Assembly: GCA_036560145.1 (NCBI GenBank)
Contig: DATBRV010000141.1
Coordinates: 1-64,000, forward strand
From: DATBRV01 sp036560145
GTDB lineage: Bacteria; Myxococcota_A; UBA9160; SMWR01
Direction: 5' to 3'
DNA length: 64,000 nt
Shown here: positions 49,234 through 57,365 of the stretch, one piece after another
How the letters are laid out: each line of letters opens with the position of its first letter
Position numbering within the stretch: position 1 is the stretch's first letter
Notes under the pieces: generated by a model
Told to the model about the DNA's origin: nothing
The model's input: the letters and a program-made list of their open reading frames with translations, nothing else
Database searches by the model: none
Translations under genes and position numbers: made by a program

Positions 49234-50196
49234 TCAGGCCGCGGGCCGGAAGAGCGGCAGCTTCAGATCTTCGTCCACGTTCTCGATCGAAAGCTTCACC
49301 TTCATCCCGATGTAGACGTCCTCGGGCTTGCAGCCGACCACGTTCGAGACGATCCGGGTGCCCTCCTCGAGATCGATCACCGCGATCGGCAGCGGGTAGT
49401 CGTAGCCGGGGATCGGCGGGTGTCGCATCACCACGTAGCTGTACACGGTGCCGCGTCCCTTGGACGGGATCCCGCTCCAAACCGTCGACTGGCAGGCCGG
49501 GCACATCGGGCGCGGCGGGTGCCGCAGCGCGCCGCATTCGCTGCACTTCTGGATCAGCAACTCGCCGCGGTCGACGGCCTCCCACCACCAGCCGTTGTCG
49601 TGCGCGCGGGGGGCGCGCAGCCGCCGCGGCTTGGGCGGCGCCCCGCCCGCGGCGGCGACAGGCTGGGCCTGCTGCGCGGGCTTGAACTTCAGCACCCGGA
49701 AGCTGATCGAGCCGAGCGGCGCGTTTTCCTGGTCGCGGAAGTCCGTGCGCGTCTCGATGAAGTAGCCGGTGCCGAGGCCGGTTGCCTTCTCGTCCGAGAT
49801 CGACGCGATCGTGGTGACGGCCGCGACGCGGTCGCCCGGGCGCAGGTAGCGGAGGTACTCCTGCTCGGTGTTGGTGGCGACCACGCCCGTGTAACCGTGT
49901 TCGGAGAGCAGCTTGTGCAGCTCCTGCTGCTTGTTCCTGGGGCCGGCGCTGGTGTCGGCCATCTCGAGGCCGCCCAGGATCCAGGCCTGGAGCATCACGG
50001 GCGGCGCCACGATGCCGCCGTGCACGGTCCGTTTGGCGGCCTCGGCGTCGAGGTAGGCGGGGTTGCGATCGCCCATCGCCTCGCACCAATGGCGGATCAT
50101 CGCCTCGTTCACGGCGTCCTGCGCAATCTCGACGGGGCCCTGCACGATCCCGACGTAGGCCGCGAGCTGCTTCTCGAGCTCTTCTTTTGCGCTCAT
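49234..50196 (-). CDS. MaoC-DUF35 fusion (ChsH2-like)
   Basis: 320 residues with two domains. Residues about 20-170 are a hotdog ('HWCEAMGDRNPAYLDAEAAK', 'GGIVAPPVMLQAWILGG'). Residues about 195-320 are DUF35: a zinc ribbon C218-x2-C221 ... C232-x2-C235 ('QKCSECGALRHPPRPMCPAC') and an OB fold ('VYSYVVMRHPPIPGYDYPLP'). This fusion is the architecture of mycobacterial ChsH2, in which the hotdog pairs with ChsH1 and the DUF35 part binds and activates Ltp2. Gap of 10 nt to the next gene, 14 nt to the previous one. Confidence 0.85.
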   Translation of the reverse strand: MSAKEELEKQLAAYVGIVQGPVEIAQDAVNEAMIRHWCEAMGDRNPAYLDAEAAKRTVHGGIVAPPVMLQAWILGGLEMADTSAGPRNKQQELHKLLSEHGYTGVVATNTEQEYLRYLRPGDRVAAVTTIASISDEKATGLGTGYFIETRTDFRDQENAPLGSISFRVLKFKPAQQAQPVAAAGGAPPKPRRLRAPRAHDNGWWWEAVDRGELLIQKCSECGALRHPPRPMCPACQSTVWSGIPSKGRGTVYSYVVMRHPPIPGYDYPLPIAVIDLEEGTRIVSNVVGCKPEDVYIGMKVKLSIENVDEDLKLPLFRPAA

Positions 50197-50210
50197 TCCA
50201 GCCTCACGAA

Positions 50211-51392
50211 CTAGCGCCTGGCCCGCGGCAGGCCCAGGCCGGCGACGGCGATGATGTCACGCTGCACCTCGTTCACACCGCCCCCGAAGGTCATGGTGGT
50301 GGCGCTGCGGTAGGCGTTCTCGAGGATGCCGCCGAAGAGGGCGCCCGGCTCGCCGAGCAGCGTGAGGCCGCCCGACTGCACGATCTCGAGCAGCAGCCGG
50401 TAGATCTCGATGCACGTCTCGGTGCCAAAGACCTTGACGCCCGACGCCTCGGCCATGTTGGGCACGCCCGCCGTGATCGACCAGGCCGAGCGCCAGTTGA
50501 GCACCTTGAGCGCCTCGAGCTTGGCAAAGGCGCGCGCGAGGTTCATCTGCACCCAGGGCTGGTCGAGCATGCGGCCGCCCTCGGGCGAGGGCGTCTTCGC
50601 CGCCCAGTCCCAGACGGCGTCGAACATGGAATCGGCCGAGCCGGGCGCGGCCAGCGTGATGCGCTCGTGGTTGAGCTGCGAGGTGATCAGCGTCCAGCCC
50701 AGGTTCTCGGGCCCGACCCGATTGCTGACGGGGACACGCACGCCCGCGTAATAGGTGACGTTGGTGCGCTCGCCGCCGAGCGTGCGGATCGGCGTGAACG
50801 AGAAGCCCTTCGCGCTGGTCGGCACCAGGATGATCGAGATGCCCTTGTGCTTGGGCGCGTCGGGATCCGTGCGCGCGGCCAGCCAGATGTAGTCGGCGTC
50901 GTGGGCGTGGGTGGTGTAGCTCTTCTGCCCGTCGATCACGTACTCGTCGCCGTCGCGCACGGCGCGCGTGCTGAGCGAGGCGAGATCGGTGCCCGCGCCG
51001 GGCTCCGTGTAGCCCACTCCAAATATGAGTTCGCCCTTCACGATCCCCGGCAGCAGCTCCGCCTTCTGCTCCGGCGTTCCGAACTGCATCAGCGTCGGCC
51101 CGATCGTGTTGACGGCGATGATCGGGAGCGGCGCGCGCGCCCGGTAGGTCTCGTCCCAGAAGATGAACTGCTCGAGCGGCGTGCGGCCCTGGCCGCCGTA
51201 CTCGCGGGGCCAGCCGATCCCCAGCCAGCCGTCCTTGCCCATCCGCCCGACCACCTCGCGGAAGACGGGGCCTCCCATCTCTTCCCACTCGGCATCGAGG
51301 GCCGCCCGCAGCTCGGGCGTGAAGAGGGCCCGGTAATAGGCGCGGATCTCCTGGCGGAGGCGCTGCTGCTCGGGCGTGAACTCGAGGTGCAT
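50211..51392 (-). CDS. Acyl-CoA dehydrogenase (ChsE2/FadE29-like catalytic subunit)
   Basis: 393 residues. 'YTEPGAGTDLASLSTRAVRD' is the FAD/substrate loop, 'YVIDGQKSYTTHAHDADYIW' the W-x-x-x-G-x-K-x-x-x-T-like strand, and 'LNHERITLAAPGS' holds Glu243, at nearly the position of the catalytic base of M. tuberculosis FadE29 (E241 as I recall). The end 'GGGVNEVQRDIIAVAGLGLP' is typical of the group. It is the first gene of the operon. A KstR-pattern operator lies 75 bp before ATG 51392. Confidence 0.85.
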   Translation of the reverse strand: MHLEFTPEQQRLRQEIRAYYRALFTPELRAALDAEWEEMGGPVFREVVGRMGKDGWLGIGWPREYGGQGRTPLEQFIFWDETYRARAPLPIIAVNTIGPTLMQFGTPEQKAELLPGIVKGELIFGVGYTEPGAGTDLASLSTRAVRDGDEYVIDGQKSYTTHAHDADYIWLAARTDPDAPKHKGISIILVPTSAKGFSFTPIRTLGGERTNVTYYAGVRVPVSNRVGPENLGWTLITSQLNHERITLAAPGSADSMFDAVWDWAAKTPSPEGGRMLDQPWVQMNLARAFAKLEALKVLNWRSAWSITAGVPNMAEASGVKVFGTETCIEIYRLLLEIVQSGGLTLLGEPGALFGGILENAYRSATTMTFGGGVNEVQRDIIAVAGLGLPRARR

Positions 51393-51462
51393 CCGGGCCT
51401 CGGCGCCCGCACGGCGCGGGTCGCCGCCGGGGGGCGGCCCCGGGACCGGGGGGCGAGCGGGC

Positions 51463-51468
51463 AATGTA
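51463..51468 (-). promoter_or_regulatory. Possible -10 box of the steroid-type operon
   Basis: TACATT on the minus strand, overlapping the left edge of the operator palindrome at 51467-51480 and 71-76 nt before ATG 51392. It fits TAnnnT; no clear -35 is seen. A repressor on the palindrome would cover it. Confidence 0.3.
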
Positions 51469-51480
51469 GAACATGTTCCA
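51467..51480. promoter_or_regulatory. KstR-pattern operator palindrome
   Basis: TAGAACATGTTCCA: central GAACATGTTC is a perfect palindrome, and the 14-mer fits TnnAACnnGTTnnA, the published recognition pattern of the TetR-family steroid repressor KstR in mycobacteria and rhodococci (TAGAACACGTTCTA is a typical site). It lies in the 207-bp divergent gap, 75 bp from the acyl-CoA dehydrogenase start and 120 bp from the PEP-CTERM protein start. No KstR-like regulator is encoded in the window. The match is seen; the regulator is inferred. Confidence 0.6.
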
Positions 51481-51599
51481 CGGGGGCGCACAGCCCGGCC
51501 AAGGCCGCCGGAGCGACACAGTTCTGCCACGCGGACCCGGCTGGTGGCCACTTCCTCGTGAAGCCCATCGACCCGGGGGGGGCAACGGGAAGGCCTCGG

Positions 51600-53891
51600 A
51601 TGCGACGCGCTTGCCTCGTCACCGCACTCTTGATGCTCGTCGCGGGTCCCGCTCCTGCACTCACGATTCACACCATCGGTGCGCCAGGCGCGCCCGGCGC
51701 CGACGGCGAGGCTGCGGTGGCGACCGCCGCGAGCTCAGACGCCGAGAATTACGCACTGGCGGAGGGGGGCGAAGGAGGCGCGAGCCCGAGCGACGGCATC
51801 GCAGCGGGAGACGGCGGATCGGCGCAGGCGAGTGCGCAAACGACGGCCGTGGGTCCCACCCGCACGGACGCCATTGCGCTTGCGGGCGCGGGGGGGGCGG
51901 GTTCTGCTCTCACGGCCGGAGGCGCCGGTGGCGATTCGGTCGCGGACGCGATCGGCGAGAGCGGAGCGGGTGCTGCCTCGGTCTGGGGCACGGCCTGGGG
52001 GGGAGATGGCGTGGACGGCGGCGCAGGGGGGGCGGCTCGCTCGTCGGCGGACGGGCGCAATGCTGGCTCCGAGAAGGTCCAGGTTGTCGTCGAGAGCCGC
52101 GGGGGAAGAGGCGGCGCGGCGAACTTCGAGCACCCCGCGTCGACCGGCGGCCGCGGGGGCGACGCGGAGCTCGGGCCTGTCTACGGCGCTTCGTCGGGAG
52201 GGGGAGAAGTCGCAGTCTTCGCCGAGGCCAACGGAGGCGAGGGTGGCTCGGGAATCCCCACTTCCGATCAGGCGGCGGGCGACGGGGCGTCCGTCCTGCT
52301 CGAGAACGCCGTCGACGGCGACACCAGCGGGAGCCTCTATCTCGCGCAGGTCGCGCGCGGAGGCCGGGCGGGAAGTTTCGGGGGCGGCGTGCATGGCGAG
52401 ACGTCGAGCTCGCTCGAGGTCGACAAGTCGCTCCAGTCCCTCGAAATCACCTCGCTGGCGGACGGCGCCTTCGACGCCTCGAGCCGCGCGATCGCCGTCA
52501 ACCACGGCGGCAGCGTCACGGTTCACGGGGAAGCGGTCGGAGGCGACGGACGCTTCGCGTATCAGGAGGTCGGTGAAGGCGGTGGAGGCGCGCGCTCGTA
52601 CTCCTTCGCGCGATCCTTCGGAGATGGGCACGCGGTGGTCGTCGCGCCCACGAATCCCACCGGCCTGAACGCACATGGAGGCGCGGGACGCGACGCAACC
52701 TCGCTGACCAACGCGGGCGGAGGCGGCGGCTACGCCATCAGCGCGTCCGAGGGCTACGCGATCGGGGACAGCCCCGTCACCGTCGTGGACCGGGCGAAGG
52801 CGGGCGACGGCGGATTCGGGAATGGCGCGGCCGGCGAGCCGGGGGTCGGCGGCGGCGCCTTCTCGCTGGCGAACGCCGTCGGCGGAGTCGACCCGGGCGT
52901 CTCGCCGGTTCACGCTTCTTCCTGGGCGTCAGGCGGACAAGGCGGCAGGTTCGACGACTTCGTCGCAATCGGGCCCGGCGCCCGAGGCGGCGAGGCGAGG
53001 GCGGAATCGAACGCGGTCGGAACGGCGGAGGTCGGGTCGCTGGCGACTGCGATCGCCGGACTGCCTGGGGTCTCGTTCGACCCCGCCATCGTGACGCCGA
53101 GCGGCAGGGCCCAGGCCCGCGCGAGCGCACTCGGAGCCAGCGGCGAGGCGCGAGCCATCGCGAGCGCGTCGGACCTGATCGCCGATGCCTCCGCCTCGGT
53201 TCCTTCGAGCGCGAGGGTCGAGTCGCAAGCCGCCCTCGCCAATTCGTTCTTCCGGAATCCGCTGCGAGACTTCGACGCATTTGCCGTCATCGCAGGGCGG
53301 CCGGATGCCACCGAAGTAGAGGCTGCCACCCAGGGGTCCGCGCAGGTCGCGGACGCGATCGCGACGGGCGCCTTCGAGATCGTGCTCGCGCTCGGACAGG
53401 TTGGCTTCACCCGAATGCAGGATGCCGAGGGAGCTCTCATGACCCAGCGCGCGGCGCTCTCGTTGACTCCGTACGCTCGCGAGGCGGACGGACTCCAGCA
53501 GGTGACGGTCGGCTTCCTGAACCCGGAGTCTCTGGGCTCCGGCTTCGATTCGCTGCGCTTGCGGGCGAACCTCGGCCTCGAAACCGTGCTGGACGTCTCC
53601 TTCGACGAGCTGAACGATGCACTCGCCTACTTCGACGATCGTGTCCTCGACCTCGGCGACTCCCCGGATCCATGCTTCGAGTCCCCGGGTTTCGGACGCC
53701 GCGACTTCTGCTTCTTCACGCCGCTCGAGCTGATCTTCGAATGGACGGGATCCGAGGCGGGCGCGGGCTTCGGCGTCGACGTCATCGTGGGAGTCACCCC
53801 CGTGCCCGAGCCCTCGACCGCCCTGCTCTTCGCGATCGGCCTCGCGGTGATGGCCGCGCGCGCACGCCAGCGCCGGGGCGCCGCGATATGA
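51600..53891 (+). CDS. Large glycine/alanine-rich secreted protein with PEP-CTERM tail
   Basis: 763 residues. Signal peptide about 1-21 (ending A-P-A-L-T). Residues about 25-500 are low-complexity and dominated by Gly, Ala and Ser, with many G-G-x-G-G and A-G-G-x-G runs ('TIGAPGAPGADGEAAVATAA' near the start recalls collagen-like Gly-x-x). From about 520 an Ala/Ser helix-prone part leads to a compact domain (about 600-725). The end is V-P-E-P-S-T-A, a hydrophobic helix and R-Q-R-R: a PEP-CTERM signal for exosortase processing. Probably surface or matrix protein. Divergent from the steroid-type operon and sharing its operator gap. The exosortase is not in the window. Confidence 0.75.
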   Translation: MRRACLVTALLMLVAGPAPALTIHTIGAPGAPGADGEAAVATAASSDAENYALAEGGEGGASPSDGIAAGDGGSAQASAQTTAVGPTRTDAIALAGAGGAGSALTAGGAGGDSVADAIGESGAGAASVWGTAWGGDGVDGGAGGAARSSADGRNAGSEKVQVVVESRGGRGGAANFEHPASTGGRGGDAELGPVYGASSGGGEVAVFAEANGGEGGSGIPTSDQAAGDGASVLLENAVDGDTSGSLYLAQVARGGRAGSFGGGVHGETSSSLEVDKSLQSLEITSLADGAFDASSRAIAVNHGGSVTVHGEAVGGDGRFAYQEVGEGGGGARSYSFARSFGDGHAVVVAPTNPTGLNAHGGAGRDATSLTNAGGGGGYAISASEGYAIGDSPVTVVDRAKAGDGGFGNGAAGEPGVGGGAFSLANAVGGVDPGVSPVHASSWASGGQGGRFDDFVAIGPGARGGEARAESNAVGTAEVGSLATAIAGLPGVSFDPAIVTPSGRAQARASALGASGEARAIASASDLIADASASVPSSARVESQAALANSFFRNPLRDFDAFAVIAGRPDATEVEAATQGSAQVADAIATGAFEIVLALGQVGFTRMQDAEGALMTQRAALSLTPYAREADGLQQVTVGFLNPESLGSGFDSLRLRANLGLETVLDVSFDELNDALAYFDDRVLDLGDSPDPCFESPGFGRRDFCFFTPLELIFEWTGSEAGAGFGVDVIVGVTPVPEPSTALLFAIGLAVMAARARQRRGAAI

Positions 53892-53898
53892 TCGGGCG

Positions 53899-54888
53899 GT
53901 GAGCCGAGAGACAGGCGCTCCGCGCGCGCATCGCGAGCTGCACCTGGGCGTCACGCCCTGGGTCTTCGAGGGCGAGGGGCTGGCGGGCGGGCTGCCCGAG
54001 CAGGCCGTGCTGGCGGAATCGCTCGGCTTCGATTCGCTGTTCCTCCCCGAGAGCCACTTCGCAGGCGCCGCTTCGATCCCGTCGCCGCTGCTGCTGCTGG
54101 CGGCGGCCGCCGCGCGCACCACGCGGCTGCGGCTCGGCACCACCTCCTTCCTGCTGCCGGTGCGAAATCCCATCCACGTGGCCGAGGAGGTGGCGGTGCT
54201 CGACCGGCTCTCGCAGGGCCGCGTGATCCTCGGGATGGGACGCGGCTTCCGCGGCGCCCTCTTCACGGCCTTCGAGGTGCCGGCCAAAGAAAAGCGTGAC
54301 CGCTTCGACGCGGCGCTCAACGTGATGCGGCGCGCCTGGGCCGGCGAGCCGGTGGCGTGGGAAGACGGGATCGGCGAAGGGACGGAGCCGACGCCCGTGC
54401 GTGTCTCCCCGCTGCCCGTGCAGGAGCCGCATCCTCCCTTGTGGGTGGCGGCCTTCGGGCCCAAGGCGGTGGAGCAGGCCGGCCGGCTCGGGCTCCCCTA
54501 CCTCGCGTCGCCGATCGAATCGCTCGCGGCGTTGGAGGCGAACTACGCGCGCCACCGCGAAGCGCTCGCCGGGGAGGCGGTCGCCGTGCCCGTGATGCGC
54601 ACGCTCTTCGTCTCGCGCGACGCCGCGCGCGTGGAGCGAGCGCGCGCGGGGCTCGCGCAGCAGGCCGCCGCGCTCGCGAAGGCTCCCGCTCCGAGTCTGC
54701 GGCGCGCGGCGGCCGCGTCCCCCGACGACTGGGCGATCGTCGGAGGCCCGGACGAGGTGGCCGAAGGGGTGCATCGATACCGCGAGAAGCTCGGTGTCAC
54801 CCACCTGATCGCCCGCGTCCAGATCCCCGGCCTCGCGCACGAGGAGATCGAAGCGTCGCTTCACGAGCTGGCGGCGCTTGCTTTCTGA
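53899..54888 (+). CDS. LLM-class flavin-dependent oxidoreductase
   Basis: 329 residues, bacterial luciferase-like TIM barrel. 'AVLAESLGFDSLFLPESHFA', 'RLRLGTTSFLLPVRNPIHVA', 'EEVAVLDRLSQGRVILGMGR' and 'PLWVAAFGPKAVEQAGRLGL' are the usual landmarks. It uses FMN or F420; the deazaflavin-like proteins elsewhere in the window would fit F420 but prove nothing. GTG 53899 follows the PEP-CTERM gene by 7 nt. The 3' 28 bp overlap the convergent NUDIX gene. Confidence 0.8.
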   Translation: MSRETGAPRAHRELHLGVTPWVFEGEGLAGGLPEQAVLAESLGFDSLFLPESHFAGAASIPSPLLLLAAAAARTTRLRLGTTSFLLPVRNPIHVAEEVAVLDRLSQGRVILGMGRGFRGALFTAFEVPAKEKRDRFDAALNVMRRAWAGEPVAWEDGIGEGTEPTPVRVSPLPVQEPHPPLWVAAFGPKAVEQAGRLGLPYLASPIESLAALEANYARHREALAGEAVAVPVMRTLFVSRDAARVERARAGLAQQAAALAKAPAPSLRRAAAASPDDWAIVGGPDEVAEGVHRYREKLGVTHLIARVQIPGLAHEEIEASLHELAALAF

Positions 54889-55454
54889 GACGCCGGAATC
54901 GGCGCGATCTCGCTTGCGCGGCGCTCGAGGCGGAGCAGGCTCTCCTCGTCCACCCATTCGAAGAGCCGCTTGCGCTCGAACCAGCGCAGGTCCTTCGATT
55001 CCTCACTCGCGCGCAGCTCCTGTCCGGCATCAGCCACCAGCAGGAAGCGCACGTCGAGGTGCAGGTGCGCGGGCTCGCCGCCGTGCGCCGGGATCGGGTG
55101 CACGTCGAGATCGAGCGGCAGCGGGTCGCTCGTCTCCGGCAGGAAGCGGAAGCGGGCGAGGCCCGATTCCTCCTGCGCCTCGCGCAGCGCGACCTGCCGC
55201 GGGTCGCTCTCGCCGTCGGAGTGGCCGCCGAGCTGGAGCCAGCGGTCCAGCTTGCGGTGGTGGGTCAGCAACACGCGGCGGTGATCGGCGGAGAGGATCC
55301 AGGCCGATCCCGTGATGTGTCCCTCGGGGCAGGACCGAACCAAGCAGTCGGGGTGGCTACGCACGAAAGCGACCATCTGCTCCCCGACGGCCGCGTCCTC
55401 GGGGCGGCGGGCGACATGGCGCGCCAGGAGATCCAGCAGCAACCGGCGGTGCAT
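54861..55454 (-). CDS. NUDIX hydrolase
   Basis: 197 residues. The NUDIX box appears as 'GGHSDGESDPRQVALREAQE' continuing E-S-G-L (R-E-x-x-E-E-x-G core with one extra residue in the first spacing). N-terminal 'LLLDLLARHVARRPEDAAVG' is a helical extension, followed by 'GSAWILSADHRRVLLTHHRK' (strand A). Resembles the group of NUDIX proteins annotated as NADH pyrophosphatase-like or 'NUDIX hydrolase' of about 180-200 residues. Substrate unknown. Lone gene on this strand. Confidence 0.75.
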   Translation of the reverse strand: MHRRLLLDLLARHVARRPEDAAVGEQMVAFVRSHPDCLVRSCPEGHITGSAWILSADHRRVLLTHHRKLDRWLQLGGHSDGESDPRQVALREAQEESGLARFRFLPETSDPLPLDLDVHPIPAHGGEPAHLHLDVRFLLVADAGQELRASEESKDLRWFERKRLFEWVDEESLLRLERRASEIAPIPASQKASAASS

Positions 55455-55522
55455 GGGAGCGGGAGTCTGGCAGAGGGGAGCCGCGGCTGACACCCGGCGC
55501 GCTTTCCGGCCACTACCCGGAC

Positions 55523-56218
55523 GTGGCGGCGCGATGGCTTGGGTACCTGCTGGCTGGGGCGGCCGCGTGGATGGCCTTCCCGGGCGCCGCCACGGCTACC
55601 CACCTCGACGGGTCCGTGATCGATTTCGAGCAGGGGGATCCGACGGGGGCCTTCGACTCCTTCTGCCGGCACCCTCTCCCGTGCTCCCCGAACTCGCCTC
55701 CCTTGACCACGATCGCGACGTCGACCTCTACCGGAAAGTACCTCGGCACCTTCGGCGAGGAGGTGGTGTCGTTCTTTGCTCTCGATGCCCTGGACATCAG
55801 CGCGCTCCGAACCGACCGCGCCTACCTCTCCTTCGACGTGATCTTGACCGGCGCATGGTTTGGCGGTGTGTTCGACCCCGAGGATCCGGACTTCACGAAC
55901 TTTTTTGCGGTTGTCGCAAACGGGAAGACGCTGTTCGACTCGAAAGTGGACGGCACTTTCTACCCCGACTTCCGCCACTTCGACCTGATCTTCGACTTCA
56001 CGCCCGTCTTTCCGGATTGCTGCACCGATGTCGCAATCGCCTTCTCAGCGAGGTTCGGCCCGGGCTACGACCAGCAACTCCTGCCCAAGCCGACCTGGGG
56101 CATCGACAACTTCGTGGTGAGCTCGACTCCCATCCCCGAGCCCGCGACCGGCGCCCTGGTCGGCCTCGGGCTGCTCCTGCTCGCGGTGCGCCAGCGCCGC
56201 CCGAATTCCCGCCTCTAG
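55523..56218 (+). CDS. Small PEP-CTERM-sorted secreted protein
   Basis: 231 residues. Signal about 1-24; beta-rich mature part ('YLSFDVILTGAWFGGVFDPE', Asp-rich and aromatic, with paired Cys 'DCCTD' near 175). The end is I-P-E-P-A-T-G-A, a hydrophobic helix and R-Q-R-R-P: the second PEP-CTERM protein in the window. GTG 55523 is the start (V-A-A-R-W-L-G-Y); the ATG 12 nt on is in another frame. Biofilm matrix or surface role is common for such proteins, not shown here. Confidence 0.7.
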   Translation: MAARWLGYLLAGAAAWMAFPGAATATHLDGSVIDFEQGDPTGAFDSFCRHPLPCSPNSPPLTTIATSTSTGKYLGTFGEEVVSFFALDALDISALRTDRAYLSFDVILTGAWFGGVFDPEDPDFTNFFAVVANGKTLFDSKVDGTFYPDFRHFDLIFDFTPVFPDCCTDVAIAFSARFGPGYDQQLLPKPTWGIDNFVVSSTPIPEPATGALVGLGLLLLAVRQRRPNSRL

Positions 56219-56270
56219 CCAAGCCCACGCGCTTCCGAATAAGCTGGGTGCGGTTTCTCTGGGGGGGGAC

Positions 56271-57257
56271 TTGGGCTCGAGTCGCGATCGCCGCCTGCTC
56301 CGGGCCTTCGGGCTCGCCGCCTGGCTTTCGCTTCCCGGCCTCGCTGCGGCCGAGGATCGCAAGGAGCCGGTCCCCGAGACCGAGACCCTCTACCCGGGCG
56401 CCGCGGTCGACCTGATTCCCCAGGCGCTCTCGAAGGTGGGCGTGCGCGTCTACGGCGAGGAGACGATCACCGTCCTGGCCGACTTCGGCCCCGCCGAAGC
56501 GAGCGAGTTCCGCTCCGCGCTGGCGGTGCGCGCGGCCGGACCGATCAGCCAATCCCTCGCTCTGCGCGCGACGGCCTCCGGGCAGGCCGCTTTCTTCGAC
56601 TACAGCGGAGACCGCGACCAGCTCGAGCTGGACCTGGGAGGGAGCGAGCTCTTCGAACGGCTGTACGACTTCAAGTTCGCGCTGGGCGGCGCCTACCAGC
56701 TCACCAAGCACTGGTCCCTCTTCGCCGAGGGAAGCGCCAACATGGATTGGGAGAACGGGGCTTCCATCTCGGACGCCGTGTCGGGGTCGGGCGCCTTCGG
56801 CGTCGGCTTCCAGTGGGAGCCGCACCTCGAGCTCACGCTCGGCGTCAAGGTGGGGTCGCAGATCGAGGAGGGCGGCGTGAGCGTCTCGCCGGTCCTCGGC
56901 TTCCGCTGGCGGATCCGCGAGGGCATGCGCCTCGAGACGCAGGGGACTGGGCTGATGTTCGCGATGGACCTGCTCCCGGAGCTCGAGCTCCAGCTCCGCG
57001 CCAGCTACGACGGCAACCGCTACCGGCTCGAGGATGCCGCGGGCGCCTTTCCCGAGCAGACGCTCCGGCAGCGCGAGGTGCCGGTGCTGGTCGCGCTGCG
57101 CTGGAAACCCAGCAAGCGTTGGCGGCTCGGGGCGGGGGCCGGCTCGGTCGTCTACCAGAAGTGGAAGGTCGAGGCCGACGACGACGACGGCGGCTCGAGC
57201 TCGGTCGACGCCGGCCCCGCCGCGCTTGTCTGGCTGCGCTGCGAATACCGCTTCTGA
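56271..57257 (+). CDS. Outer-membrane beta-barrel protein (DUF6268-like)
   Basis: 328 residues. Signal peptide about 1-27 (TTG start). The mature part shows about 12 amphipathic strands ('ISQSLALRATASGQAAFFDY', 'FKFALGGAYQLTKHWSLFAE', 'FGVGFQWEPHLELTLGVKVG') and ends 'LRCEYRF' with a C-terminal Phe, the outer-membrane assembly mark. DUF6268 is suggested by strand pattern only. TTG 56271 is the only good in-frame start; a G-rich tract precedes it. Confidence 0.6.
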   Translation: MGSSRDRRLLRAFGLAAWLSLPGLAAAEDRKEPVPETETLYPGAAVDLIPQALSKVGVRVYGEETITVLADFGPAEASEFRSALAVRAAGPISQSLALRATASGQAAFFDYSGDRDQLELDLGGSELFERLYDFKFALGGAYQLTKHWSLFAEGSANMDWENGASISDAVSGSGAFGVGFQWEPHLELTLGVKVGSQIEEGGVSVSPVLGFRWRIREGMRLETQGTGLMFAMDLLPELELQLRASYDGNRYRLEDAAGAFPEQTLRQREVPVLVALRWKPSKRWRLGAGAGSVVYQKWKVEADDDDGGSSSVDAGPAALVWLRCEYRF

Positions 57258-57301
57258 AGCCCTGGGGGAGACCCCACCCGCCGCCGGACCCTGCTCTCCG
57301 C

Positions 57302-57330
57302 TTCACGCCGCGGCTTTGCCGGGGCATAAT
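57302..57330 (+). promoter_or_regulatory. Possible sigma-70-type promoter of the aldehyde dehydrogenase gene
   Basis: TTCACG (57302-57307), 17-bp gap, CATAAT (57325-57330). The -10 is five of six to TATAAT, the -35 four of six to TTGACA. It lies 36-64 nt before ATG 57366 in a 108-bp gap. Confidence 0.4.
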
Positions 57331-57365
57331 CGAGGCTTCCGCCCGATTGGAGAGAGGTCCACACC

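Noticed and set aside
57263..57276. TGGGG-GAGA-CCCCA hairpin as terminator after the beta-barrel gene
   Set aside because: Five-bp stem without a T-run; not distinguishable from chance.
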